The translations under genes and the position numbers were made by a program. A stretch of DNA of 64,000 nucleotides from Neorhodopirellula pilleata (lineage in GTDB: Bacteria > Planctomycetota > Planctomycetia > Pirellulales > Pirellulaceae): contig NZ_SJPM01000001.1 in assembly GCF_007859915.1 (NCBI RefSeq), forward strand, positions 1,085,086 through 1,149,085. Direction: 5' to 3'. Shown here piece by piece: positions 21,001 through 24,083 of this stretch; position 1 is the stretch's first letter; each line of letters starts with the position of its first letter. Below the pieces are notes generated by a model, which was not told the origin of the DNA, did no database searches, and saw nothing but the letters and a program-made list of their open reading frames with translations.

Positions 21001-21889
21001 TGCCCAAAGCGGCGAAGCCGTCGTCACGATCAGTCCCAATGTCGCTCCCATCGTTCGCGATGATTCGGCCATCGCATTCGTCGGTGAATCAATCAACATT
21101 CGCGTTCTCGACAATGACATCGACTCCGATGGATTTGATCTCTCGAGCATTCAAATCGAATCCGGTCCTTTCGCCGGCGATATCACCCCGCTTCCTGATG
21201 GAACGATCCGGTACACACCTACGATCGGATTCACCGGACGTGACACGTTCAATTATTCCGTGGCCGATTCACTCGGACGCCGCAGCGGTCTAGCAACGGT
21301 CGATATCCAAGTTGTTGCCAGTCGCCTGCAGAATCCCGATAACAAACACGACGTCAATGATGACGGCGAAGTCTCGGCACTCGATGCGTTGTTGATCATC
21401 AATCACTTGAACCGATTCGAGCAGTTGACCAACCCGACATCGGAACAAGACTTGATTGTTGATGAGTTCGATCCGAAACCGAATTATTACGACGTTTCGG
21501 GCAACCGTATGATCTCCGCTGTCGACGTCCTTCAGGTCATCAATGAACTGAATCGTCGCGATACATCAGGAAGCGTTAGCGAGCCGTTGCCACAAACGGT
21601 GTCGGCTTCGGTGACGGGCAACGCGCCTGTTACGTTACCAGCCGTCACCGCTGGCATCGGCCAATCTTCATCGAGGACCGTTGCCGAGGGCGAGCCATTC
21701 GAGTTCGCCTCGGAAATGTTCCCCGAACTGACCAAGACAACCTCAAGTTCGATCAACATCGATGAGGATGTTCTCGATCGCCTCGCACTCGCTTTGCAAT
21801 CCGATGACAAAGAGTCTGACGATTCGAACGAAGCGTCGATGGACGACTACTCATCAGCGATCGACGCGGCCATGTCGAAGGTTTTGTAA
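2..21889 (+). CDS. Giant multidomain surface/secreted protein with dockerin, 5' end outside the window
   Basis: The frame is open from the first bases (codons AAC ATC CTG at 2-10), so the TTG at 32 is not the real start and the N-terminus lies upstream. The visible part is 7295 residues. In order I see: Fn3-like units (about 230-830), a beta-helix-like region with repeated N-x-I motifs (about 1000-1600), a DDTDIVHV motif at both ~100 and ~1615, two PPC-like domains (about 2090-2530 and 2770-3200), a propeller-like stretch (3400-4650), a jelly-roll-like segment (4720-5310), clusters of an unrecognised ~95-residue module, a second beta-helix (9760-10250), a GEVED domain (13390-13676), about twelve cadherin-like repeats joined by NDAP-type linkers (14100-21300) and a C-terminal dockerin. 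The composition is D/N/T/V-rich and almost free of cysteine. A cell-surface or extracellular adhesive or scaffold role is inferred; no enzymatic domain is visible. Confidence 0.93.
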   Translation, partial: NILTDNTVNGLFVRVETPAADVLETLTVSGRFDDTDIVHVISEVLVIEGTPGGPILLEDRPDLGSVTLNARTTTALNSNPGLATGSYEYLLTFVTREGNESLTSFPTSRRALIGTSNSILLNNLPEAPDEFIGRKLYRGVVGTGGLIEYQLVGQLDRSSRTFLDLGQTRTGSPNIDVAFDAGGVGAARGPAIGNLQRDRTYDYRITFGNEFGGETRASNATLSVVAEQSGTIELTNLPVPPTGYDSTNIYRRNPASGEYFLIAELKLGETELLDDGRVQSVQVDGSLLGRRLGANANGGSKLLPRFDARLTIDPDLIVKFDTARIEATFGADFYAEGTDSQPIIFTSRGDDEYGVGGTFDTNNDGASIGEAGDWGGIMFRQGSTGSLAFVDLRFGGGEAPVENVLTRVNALEILQANVRVVDSTFVENGRGSGVVFDPTNTREGRGFNDDATIFIRGAQPILIGNTIVDSEGAAISINPDALQFQSHTDMGRSIGLNERFDLRPDNQGPLLIDNQLSGNAINGMRVRSEIVTTDSVWDDTDIVHVVEGPIFSLTHHYHGALRLRSEADQSLVVKFGPNGTLVGGGRPLDIDDRIGGTLQVIGQPGFPVVLTSLNDNTIGSGFTPNGLSNADTLGATNTAPAAGDWIGLQLQSYANDRNVAYVFESERGDAGAITTNAAPENSQILGGLASRESAGDENKRLGFNVHGTLASKNDVDTYRFTARGQTVVFLDIDESSFGLDTIIELVNETGEVIARSNDSAAEAIGRQSLFVNSNVDQGLTADAVRPLPTALNSGNVESANPLDAGMRVILPGSAGEDITYYVRVRSNNAQTSGQYELSVRLSGTDEVAGSTIRGADIRYATTAIQVSGAPLHSPLVGDVGEDVIYIDPTPGNRNSGDESTRETQDNRLNAQFNNAQSIGNLLTTDRGSLTVTGEIGNLNNSLSVPALYTSLLNERLEDVDVYRVDLFAQQLAPDTFDSENRFVTTTFDIDYADELARVNTVLSVYDAQGRLILVSRDSNVTDDQGRPGQGVDMSNLSGGSAGVLDAYIGPVELPEGTYFVAVSSEAAVPAVLNQFFEENPTNPNVRLMPLNSVRPISRDSFEDRDFADTFGRNLDYTAERPLIEPAFDERSAVAYTLDDIRLFVNYQGGISGNNASTIASFNPFTGTMERLIGQFGPATRDLAIRDDGELFTYNLPPGNNPNDGNSGNYLNISPTNANANNEGDDGIVFRRSNNAFGNTEADPDAQLLINAMTFRRSPGGFDVTVGFDENGDPIVENLPDINRSVVSANERFWVVGNRDTAGRGGEIPLSLRTNIVYQAASNNGVITSLGSTNDNADRNFPNNVPYETFMGPASDEREFGIVDTGLIDQSRGADGGSITGIALRNNSALNGDLVGVTDNGGIHVFDPTDIQDAPIGTTAEGYDRVINTVYYGRLNADPKHITAELDEESGIRFPVFSGLSAGPQFVEDEAYADTFFATTPDGWIYAFTLETAVDGSSVAEPANIFYNGRSAIQLSFFSEFNTDGVPVQSFVGGSGTPTGLAFSNLEVNPWHVTSDRFADDGHGQVTPYDLSRQPLSIGGGSSLYFGFELTANQNDNAIARPDDDPLGQVAPGGSHGSVVSAPFDLREFSSADKPTLYFTYHIEVEDNDDYLPGVRNQRDSFRVFAAGDDGQWQLLATNDDFRSLELDDEYDNHSETGISVQEVFDDNPNGQWRQVRADLSPLAGSSDVRIRFDFSTAGSMRTQFGSVELVGVDADKIADNALTTLEFEDEIIPVLQVIGTTDVLIPDGFNLTPSQGFFNGDSLFIQYRDPVNNFFRSHQVLFVEALSGSSSTFLTEILIDPSATAFEIASEIAASVPTGLQPELIGSNGRLRFNTATFIQSSNSFGFVRQEDRSVVLQSVLGRDLILPSGDNLLSGQSVVIDSVDGQSTVVRFVDAINPGSTDTQIVINVAWTADDVATAVAAAVPNSLRPRFDGDGRLSFLNASNIQVDSTILAGQSNPLPVVGPAGRQILTPTGDLATSGEIIRVFSNIPTPFFEQLEFVRVGETHTNPVTTPVFFESGQTKFEIADAILAVLPDGVAFISAQGDVVFDDPFVFVDVIAAPTSIETTTLAQADVRTIIELQAGDELNDDQRLTLTSFDGTQTVTFIFDDDNMVDPSLIPANTNFIVPFSDTDTALDVIQRAFNFLNNDPLLQAAFVPTIIDDNLTVLANFDFGDVVLNQRPNLFGATNTDAIQIQIPAAGALINLEQITFNFGPTSFPITFSDGGGGPDTVTYNGPLTPGVNSSPAQIANTLANVLQASLPNGVSVGSFNDRVMVYGNGLSIDPLNANSQILTAQFQALEITVPDGVDLNDRDTIDIDIDPPGNSVVRTTPVVLRDLSSAVPPVPGAFDLGFSSTDTAADVRDGLITLLSPFAVPPRLDPANNRLLVVGAEFNTDVPPPGIAVGLEPVISFDLSGEQLRTGETIQLNADGIDVDIVFVRAGSSILPVPNTVYVSFEEDTTSEEIGNRVVTALQTAGFNGFAAVPTLTGFGLARRNFSDPTFVAPPVTFVDESSELNTYGVPITLPPASEISEGEIVTIYRKDRPLLQSGVDYQFTFVGTGAENEVLLTPNATAVEVAAAFRSALESSLRPRTLGTSGREILIVGAQSIVTEVGSAVISFQASEQLALDGTVVRAVPVLLDGTMDSVEVTERLQAALAESIGTYEARYQKFLSTAGSEDYKAYVNDRIRLFNTTVVDPGPYGLSEELPGDEFGLDTPSFLGTSQISTAGALNNTVEGVYIDDIIIGSAERGEAVLYENYLNQPGNANFVIDPEYVPDSRPDAVQPENPDEILVGPYSLEIRTADQYGVPQDYDPINLVLDEQQGAGRSFDSNDRLADGAVTMIAPSGVDLIDGDLFVLDDGNRRLTFEFDSRYTPGVDVDLGHVPVLFDPAHTAAEVAASIRDAINSDQSQDTLSILAATGDSREGGVSSSARIELFSGELSNQNLDGTFSSGKWFTPTITVNPGSGRNLRLDLVAEETFKGNYTSRRVAIIDHDADTVDYVVYSDELAQAAVPGYVSGDTLFAIGKIGDAVDIGLSPVTDADDGSILGTVPEFDIDVIRVYLEAGQGIDLDVDTTGLFRTGVGLQLPFLAIVESGTVFTSSQLNFAFAQSQGGETAISSFVQPTVAVGETQAGANLQFTPQRSGYYDVIISSTAAYGGDPGPVSLQDSQTGDYFLSIRPTNDPGVPQRDVMMVDYHFGKTDVNRVDEQGQIIIEGNFIRDSADTGISSVIGEAGQTIESIPNGFAFDDSTRPGNARLLRSRNPFGLIPGAVITNNVVINSGQIGIEIGGGNFGNNELGTPNIFSRVVNNTIVNNGSGTGIDVSGRAAPTLLNNIIVGFNNGIDVDLVNAQLTQADGNAYSRNGNDSNLPLGQTSRVIPDTVQLFGTTSFIPLAGSGFIDNSFASLVDRSDFVQTVKQPVGIASSPILAPAFDIYGQRRVDSVFDPNDGGSGANTFIDRGAIENADFRRPDAVLNNPFDAPDATAAGSPMDLTFDGDVDAQSSFVRLVNPNNFTEFFEVQLIDEAGTGLDASTITEQTVLLTENGRQLLPGRDFTFGYSENSRTIRLTPLAGVWNQDSVYEITLNNQVRRVLALGDGGSIADGDQVVVTDETGRETVFEFDSGYTLSVPRGQTLVVTDVVTGFNDTDTFRITSRDGTQMVTFEIDTNNTVAQANVAIPLSGTGTVADVRDAILRVLSPSLFTDSAPGAIDYAALLGLAPVAIGNDSIQLGTLPALLSNTVPATTLLPGHTVDLANVDSGLQLIGTIDSVDDGDQFTYTRGDQTITFEFDSNNTTIPTTETNTFRKITFNRTDTPDQIAASIAAALRGASIDLSDARTIGNGLVSIGGEPGDFIDLLSSKLSLDGTPGVTDRLTITVPDGVTGATINGSIVTISVGNQTESFRFTTDATQVFAELPVVIDATADSATIANALRDAVLLTLGSELIPTTEGPILSLGETPAGSNSQFTTVDLSLAPLLTQAGVSGGAIAVQFVPSDSLPATSVAASLQMAMNEAGLGIDVFAPGGGVLLIAGTSDVRTITGGGTNQTSSQIIPAVADLAGNPVNPTRSNNETRFTIIMPEVGFDFGDAPQSYGTVLVSPTPNLLPTDGGFIQGNGARHAVIGGGSDSRLGFVIDTEKDGQAFDLGLSDDARRSFGFSAIETTASSPTNVNISIEAVPQQNESITVTIGSTLYKFVFAEPGTPSSGGQFAVPFLPDDSLATITASLLAVMQTSITIPGISIAGTSGQSNRINVRTFASSGNPAAVISLNVDSAFFSNAFSVDESDPTTHTLTFTSTPALGQRVLLRLADQTAVYEFVDPNQNPRPGTVPVLISNSFTTEEVAAELLEAIRPTLRQFGGGFEVGLDANDPSTIRLTALDDEDGVSIVQFRESPTDPPMFFFGRYADNGSEFGAADAGRVFGYLNPLDPAGTNMQVYVSGGGLIDAWIDYNGNGRFDEDGTEQVLRNIPVIDGINTLSIAQPEFAVANKNTWLRIRLSDAGNTTPTGVAIGGEVEDYQVSVFNIEPPQAQPQDFVAIEDTPLRIEASLNATSPPLEINEKTLIDPLTQTNQLLPVRYFPQLPRLTVEPAMTSFPGDDVLTYKTPHGKLEINLTLGDDLTGSFTYTPEPDFYGLDVFKYRLSTQQNANSAIEDIDSLPEVTISVLPKNDAPGATPQSFVGFETTSDGADSTLVISASDLIAGAIPDFQPDATGAPQDELNQTILVRSISTAAGTIVPGGATNSLTTLQGGTLTVTFNDINNPQWIVEVQYRPADDFNSDTGVLDALALDEFTFTLIDNGISILPTDLADRLVVLDTPVIPGDPNSRPLQDDFLSQSPYFVSPDTNPASSTFGQTIRNQFRRADINGVLAQSVAATATIRVVPRNDAPVLAGDYVGLADATGAPNAAYNAFYPTNPPVPLEDQTFVFSSDYLLLNDQAGPDTAIDELAPRSTNDGAIRVSGVSMAAGSVGRGTISLDPATRLITFVPAANVYGEVTFVYEVTDSGIDEDTNIDESSVSDPAIRGDRNVAPKTFQMTSTIFVEPVNDAPVAYDRLRRVNEDTTLTLDAATLLSASQSTPSQIVVNSAGVQLPDADDLINGELLILSATNGRRTAIEFNTSGVPSVGTDGVVRFIAGETAADLAPRLEQVLRTLGFGGTAVGDQVLFNDASNISAPTRPSLLNINPATQTIRLPAGTDLRDGERITLTEPNGDTFVFEFTTTGSVAQNVIPVTFNAFDTSEQISQSLALAMSDAGFGAIADTTLITQSRVQVNNAISISKSRATSTIQLFGNEVQLPSGLSLQNGEQLIINNIAGGQTIVEFGTGTTPSNPNFVFVNYLLTDNALTLMDRLVTQLNSDPNAVNVSATPITLTTWDVEIKDFAGLAINNANSLIQFNGTSLVLPPSNQLIAGETLTFTNNLGETTVVEFNLTGVPSVGTDIVVDYVPATSATQITTDLISALTGAGIGARLEGNDIGFGNVQTIARSNAPNGITLGGTEITVPGGGLLLDGQRLTISDLTGDSVTIEFNTTGNVPDGVDAAVFFTPTSDAASIAITLQEQLRSIGLGAIADIGALDVAPGFARVSLQIVNQGFVGELPAAPGNFSVLLDDPFNEAIQTPDLRIVAVGVGGTSLDLRTQVGLTSANLFDAVGDGTEEERVEKRRAAGLPGEAVLITPNGGVYRFTIATETLPSGATRRYFDTIQFTPAADYNEQLPFTPRELLTYTIADNGLTEVTPGPDRNLPVAFSDALAPGTLTIAVGAINDAPTFENSQVINVRERDDNLTVTQTQFITSIFAGRADALDELQSQQIDFSQLIYVSGDPTILNSTPVINYTPGAIDGSLTISPAPDQVGQVVYRFNAFEVDDTNSTSLPAMVTINVRPVNDIPRINEDINGLTNCVIATADAANLTCNQAIAGRFTDEGFSVSEGIDTNGDGFEDQATIRYTLREDNTQPIDGVTGAVQTGNYFIPLDTNFLRTHQDSLPASIREAIFVGSYSRIGLLDIYDVGPDNEMIGGPNVFNPTGGPQVLELFDFPDRTALQGTLNREFANINGVPTFIGLLYTPPVDFNNTSGAVDQFAFVVRDDFPGDGESYSLQTNSLIQDRKQATSIVELNLNPVNDRPEFSTNDLEFEVVEDGSLQVINSFAFGISAGPNLTAFDEVDFRTGQTVNFTVASLADNPDAFEQFFTLFPTVSRQGQLRYQPAPNVFGSFEFVVTLNDNGEDDPQPGEPDFGDNSIRGDLQSSIPVTLTIHVRPINDRPTVTSPLSQPSGKPLSFEITEDGTADILVNDDGTSPGLLDVFNVGPANEAGPTIPGGNQTVSLTAPIPLTTAQGGTLTPIRDQNGQIIRFQYRPRPNYVGPDNFIYTVTDNGVTVPLGTNGTPVSEPQIATGTVSFMVLPVNDAPQFSGGGDVSSPEDSNTGLGRGVVSIPNWATNVQAGPPGANDEIGSTTSPGQGLQFEINSVGGDSGLFLVPPTAVVNSDGTATLNYTTRPDFNGSAVFTVRLLDQGPNDPGNGDQNNTIARTFTITIDPINDAPSFSTAGIVNVSEDRGPFTTQWITNALPGPAVPGDENLQTISYTVTPVGNSDRNLFTSAGQPSINNSGVLAFTPAANANGTAQFRVVATDSGGASSSQVTLQINVQAVNDLPQPVGDLITTNNAGTPLTEDDVLTLTPAQLLANDVDIDLNDTIPDELQLYFGPLQLNVPAIGADIVNGSVLVISNTNGSPTTFQFSSRTNPFANIRPGAIVVPFGSTDSSAQLATAIVNAINGSNVGFAATIQNETQISLGQVAYDRINTTGVAGFTGVASSGIQLANQVQRSQRGAVVSFNPNTRLVTYDPTESRELQSLRPDSPVISDSFSYAVTDRAGRAQDPVRFSNSVLVTLNVRGVNDAPIVRPDTPTLSATGPTTIDVLANDEDIDGIIRRDTVAITSLPSFGSVSVNDDGTVVYSPFTNFPGMDEFRYRVLDDRGAQSGEAVVTISPNVAPIVRDDSAIAFVGESINIRVLDNDIDSDGFDLSSIQIESGPFAGDITPLPDGTIRYTPTIGFTGRDTFNYSVADSLGRRSGLATVDIQVVASRLQNPDNKHDVNDDGEVSALDALLIINHLNRFEQLTNPTSEQDLIVDEFDPKPNYYDVSGNRMISAVDVLQVINELNRRDTSGSVSEPLPQTVSASVTGNAPVTLPAVTAGIGQSSSRTVAEGEPFEFASEMFPELTKTTSSSINIDEDVLDRLALALQSDDKESDDSNEASMDDYSSAIDAAMSKVL
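5330..7990 (+). repeat. Cluster 1: eight tandem ~95-residue modules of unknown family in the giant protein
   Basis: Eight consecutive units begin near nt 5330, 5690, 6010, 6340, 6700, 7015, 7340 and 7670. Each has an opening strand that often carries P-x-G, a short D/N/S-G-[DEQ] turn, a strand with a V-x-F or FEF-like core, a variable loop, a V-x-h-x-F strand, then an amphipathic helix of the type T-A-x-x-[VI]-A-x-x-[IL]-x-x-A-[IVL], and a closing strand. I do not recognise this as a named domain. The units are well diverged from one another. Confidence 0.7.
8630..8935 (+). repeat. Isolated unit of the ~95-residue module
   Basis: A single copy with a clear DGDLFVLDDG turn, a TFEFDS core strand and the helix AAEVAASIRDAI. 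It is separated from cluster 1 by a region with tyrosine-rich linkers. It is one of the best matches to the module consensus. Confidence 0.7.
10890..12010 (+). repeat. Cluster 2: about three to four copies of the ~95-residue module
   Basis: Units start near 10890, 11030, 11400 and 11710. The first two look partly fused or truncated: two FEF-type strands (VFEFDS and VTFEID) come before a single helix, VADVRDAILRVL. The third has ITFEFDSNN followed by DQIAASIAAALRG, very close to consensus. Confidence 0.65.
12600..13255 (+). repeat. Cluster 3: two copies of the ~95-residue module just before the GEVED domain
   Basis: Units start near 12600 (core strand YKFVFAEPG, helix LATITASLLAVM) and 12960 (core strand AVYEFVDP, helix TEEVAAELLEAI). 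They are less similar to the consensus than clusters 2 and 4. Confidence 0.55.
13390..13676 (+). other. GEVED-type domain of the giant protein
   Basis: The translated segment contains an acidic calcium-loop-like stretch (DYNGNGRFDEDG) and ends in the diagnostic GGEVEDYQV motif. This domain recurs in large secreted proteins of planctomycetes and Bacteroidetes. Its exact role is unknown. Confidence 0.75.
15335..16850 (+). repeat. Cluster 4: five tandem modules lying inside a cadherin-like repeat
   Basis: Units begin near 15335, 15650, 15950, 16270 and 16565. Core strands are AIEFNTSG, FVFEFTTTG, IVEFGTG, VVEFNLTG and TIEFNTTG, each about 35-45 residues before an amphipathic helix. These are the most regular copies in the protein. 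The cluster follows the first strand of a cadherin-like repeat (NEDTTLTLDAATLL), and the host repeat appears to resume after it. Confidence 0.75.
20185..20480 (+). repeat. Single module inserted within a cadherin-like repeat
   Basis: The copy has a VNGSVLVISNTNG turn, a TTFQFSS core strand and the helix SAQLATAIVNAI. It follows LLANDVDIDLNDT of a cadherin-like repeat. The closing strand of that repeat (SFSYAVTDRAG) appears only at about 20660. Confidence 0.7.
21332..21559 (+). other. C-terminal type I dockerin-like domain
   Basis: Two calcium-loop-plus-helix halves are visible: DVNDDGEVSALDALLIINHLN, then after a short acidic linker DVSGNRMISAVDVLQVINEL. The first loop has the expected D/N/D/E/D ligand pattern; the second has S and N substitutions. 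In planctomycetes such dockerins end very large surface proteins, usually without recognised cohesins. About 110 low-complexity residues follow before the stop. Confidence 0.88.
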
Positions 21890-21933
21890 TATCGGTCAGT
21901 AGAGATCAATGATTCTGCCCACGTAAACGAGTT

Positions 21934-22085
21934 TCTCCGAGGCTCGAGTCAGCGTCTCGGAGAGACGCTGCAACGTGTTCTGACGCATATCGGCCGAAGC
22001 TACTGCTTCAACCACATTTGACTTGAGGGTTTCAGCAACGTCGCTCGACGATCCTCCGTCGAGAATCACGGTGGGGACCACCGTG
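21934..22085. other. Hairpin-rich intergenic region, possible structured RNA
   Basis: Four perfect stem-loops lie within about 150 bp just after the giant gene. They are an 8-bp stem with GGA loop (21951-21969), a 5-bp stem (21996-22009), a 7-bp stem (22044-22063) and another 8-bp stem with GGA loop (22067-22085). A competing 8-bp pairing joins 21934-21941 to 21956-21963. A 70-codon frame on the minus strand (21896-22108) covers the same region, so a small gene is an alternative. No U-tract makes any stem a classic terminator. Confidence 0.35.
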
Positions 22086-22210
22086 CCACGTTTCAAGCCA
22101 ACCCTCATTTTAAATGTTAACGGAGCACGATTGAGGTACTTCGCCGAGGGGCCTGGTTATCCGCTGCCCCCCTGCAAGGCGTCGATAATCCACTAAAAAA
22201 GGCTTTTGTG

Positions 22211-22240
22211 TTGACACGAGGCCCTTTAGGTGCTGATAAT
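22211..22240 (+). promoter_or_regulatory. Sigma70-like promoter upstream of the 311-residue-class unknown gene
   Basis: A perfect -35 hexamer TTGACA (22211-22216) lies 18 bp from GATAAT (22235-22240). A second TTGACA at 22256-22261, also followed by CG, has a weaker GGTAAT 17 bp downstream. Either would give a leader of roughly 160-200 nt for the gene starting at 22446. Confidence 0.45.
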
Positions 22241-22445
22241 GGCTTTATCATCATTTTGACACGTCTTCATTTCGGCGTGGTAATCGGTCTTGAAACCCAG
22301 TTCGCTATTTGAAAGGAAAAGCTTAGACAAAACGTAGGTAAAGTTCCGTTCATCTGAGGTCACTCTCGCAACGACACCAGAACTATCCCCTTGAGTTCTT
22401 ATCGTATTCGCTCAAGTTCGGTGTGCTAAACGTTGGAGATTGCTG

Positions 22446-23375
22446 ATGAATTTTAGTTCTGTTGAGGCGTCATACGGAGCCGTTGAAGAATTGGAGTGGC
22501 CGGACATTTGGGACGACTACGAACGAGCGGTACGCAATTTTGCCGACGCTCACCGCCGTCCATGTGAAGAGTTCGGGATTTCCGAAGAGGTCGGCGGCCC
22601 CTTGATCCATCAACTTCGGTTCCTCGATCCGAAGGGTGAATGCATCGCCGCGCTTCAGCGTTGGCAGGCATCGCTTCACAAAGCGGAAGATTCGCTTCGC
22701 CGACTACTCAAGCGGTTGCCGGACGATTGGCGTTCGGCCAAAGTGCTCGATCGAATCTCGCGACTATTCGAACTCGAGCAATGCGCGATCGACGTTAGCT
22801 TGGTCGAGTCACTGCGAAAGATGCACGTTGACAATGAGTCATTGGTGGATTTGGTTGCCTTCTCAAAAACTCTGCGAGGATTTGAACACGCTGTCGAAGC
22901 GATCGAACGTGTCGGCACAAAGGAAGCTCGCGAAGCGATTTCACGTATCGCTCACACCGTCACCGAACATCCCACTCGACTGAACCGACTCGGCGATGCG
23001 GCGATCGCGATCTCCGTGCAACTGAATGAGCCCAAGGTGATTCCCTTGCTGGTGAACCGGTTAGCGGCCGCCTACGCGAATGCCTCGAAAGAACCGCCAC
23101 CGATCGGCCAGAACCAGACTCTCGAGAGTCCGCCGATCGGAAAGATCGTGGCGCAACTTTTGACGGTGATCGAGGGCTCAGGAGACCGGCTTCAAGAGAA
23201 GCTATTGATCCAGTTGGCCGGACTGGGACTCGTCGATACTTCGCCCGAGGAAGTCGAGCGCCGAAGACTCGAAAACCCGCATTTGGGGGTCGAACAGGCG
23301 ATGATCACTCGAGACCTGCTTCCCGTTCGAACGGCCGCAAGACGAGAAATCGAAAAACGAAAAATCGCTTCCTAA
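22446..23375 (+). CDS. Hypothetical protein, helical, 309 residues
   Basis: I do not recognise the family. ATG 22446 is preferred over the in-frame TTG at 22440 because GGAG at 22434-22437 lies about 8 nt upstream. The product is soluble, without signal peptide or membrane segment. It is rich in charged amphipathic helices, with repeated A/L/E patterns that could be HEAT-like. A proline-rich linker (EPPPIGQNQ) lies near residue 220. Codon use matches the neighbours. It converges on the PSP1-like gene, with a 16-bp tandem repeat across its stop codon. Function unknown. Confidence 0.75.
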   Translation: MNFSSVEASYGAVEELEWPDIWDDYERAVRNFADAHRRPCEEFGISEEVGGPLIHQLRFLDPKGECIAALQRWQASLHKAEDSLRRLLKRLPDDWRSAKVLDRISRLFELEQCAIDVSLVESLRKMHVDNESLVDLVAFSKTLRGFEHAVEAIERVGTKEAREAISRIAHTVTEHPTRLNRLGDAAIAISVQLNEPKVIPLLVNRLAAAYANASKEPPPIGQNQTLESPPIGKIVAQLLTVIEGSGDRLQEKLLIQLAGLGLVDTSPEEVERRRLENPHLGVEQAMITRDLLPVRTAARREIEKRKIAS

Positions 23376-23413
23376 CCTACCCGCTTCCTAACCTGCCCGC
23401 TTCCTAGCCAGCC
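23366..23413. repeat. Three 16-bp tandem repeats across a stop codon
   Basis: Units at 23366-23381, 23382-23397 and 23398-23413 share CGCTTCCTA followed by ACCTACC, ACCTGCC or GCCAGCC. The first copy contains the TAA stop (23373-23375) of the upstream gene. The unit length is not a multiple of three. Confidence 0.85.
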
Positions 23414-23456
23414 CATTGACCCTCCCTATTGAATGGCAGCATTGAAGGACGGATTT

Positions 23457-24077
23457 TTAAGGAGTCTTGCAACCGATCGAGCAACCGGCACATCCCCCGG
23501 CGGTCCCACATCCTCCAGCGACCTCGGTGCCGCAACCGGGGCCGCAGCCGACGTTCATCAGTTCGCTCAAACGAATCGATTGAACTTCGTTTTCGTATTC
23601 CTGAACGATCACATCGGTGAGATCACGCCCTAATGAATCGACCGGGCCGAGGAAATGAAGAATCAGAGTGTTGCCGTCAAAAAGTTGGTCAACATCCAGT
23701 AATACGGCGGGCGAATCGCTCGCCGCCAAAACCTGTTGGCATTTTCGTACAGCTTCGTTCTTGTATTTTTGCAGACGGTCGATCAACCGCTCGTCATCGT
23801 GGGTCACTCGACGCAAGATCCGCAGCGACACCGAATCACGCTCGGTAATCGTATCGATCGCTCGGATGCGGTTAATCACCGTGCCTAATTCAACGCCTCG
23901 TGGTGTTTGCACGAGCACGCGAGCGTGCCGTGGGATCTCCGGTGCAGTCGGTGGAACTGCGGATCGCGTGTCGGGAAGCGATGAGTTGGTCGACGTGGGA
24001 CCCTCCGGGCCAGACGCTAGATAGCAATCGCCCGCAAATCCGATTTGCACAAGATATCGATGGGGCCGACTATTCAT
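23457..24077 (-). CDS. PSP1 C-terminal domain (RicT/YaaT-like) protein with cysteine-rich tail
   Basis: The 206-residue product has a PSP1/RicT-like core: a TPRGVELGTV strand-turn near residue 60, a D-E-R-L-I-D-R-L helix, and a D-G-N-T-L-I-L-H-F strand. RicT-type proteins form complexes with RicA/RicF in Bacillus and affect RNA processing and phosphorelay. That role is family knowledge only. The last ~30 residues hold six cysteines in Gly-rich spacing (GCGPGC, GGC, AGC, IGC), which could bind a metal or Fe-S cluster. The start lies 6 bp after the stop of the sigma54 activator gene, so the two are probably cotranscribed. Confidence 0.8.
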   Translation of the reverse strand: MNSRPHRYLVQIGFAGDCYLASGPEGPTSTNSSLPDTRSAVPPTAPEIPRHARVLVQTPRGVELGTVINRIRAIDTITERDSVSLRILRRVTHDDERLIDRLQKYKNEAVRKCQQVLAASDSPAVLLDVDQLFDGNTLILHFLGPVDSLGRDLTDVIVQEYENEVQSIRLSELMNVGCGPGCGTEVAGGCGTAGGCAGCSIGCKTP

Positions 24078-24083
24078 GCTTGC

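Larger units (their letters stand above)
14100..21320 (+). repeat. Array of about twelve cadherin-like (tandem-95 type) repeats
   Basis: Linkers of the form [PA]-x-N-D-x-P, or a close variant, occur near nt 14108, 14753, 15235, 17380, 17738, 18443, 18858, 19290, 19690, 20023, 20757 and 21040. Most are followed by an E-D-x-[TS/G] strand and by the Y-x-[PV]-x-x-x-[FY] and F-x-Y-x-[VL]-x-D motifs usual in cadherin-like or VCBS-type Ig folds. The spacing is irregular because other modules are inserted at 15340-16850 and 20185-20480. Confidence 0.8.

Noticed and set aside
21896..22108. 70-codon minus-strand frame after the giant gene
   Set aside because: It reads like a short helical protein, but no family is recognised, no SD is seen and the stretch is full of hairpins. 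Left as an alternative in the hairpin finding and not called as a gene.
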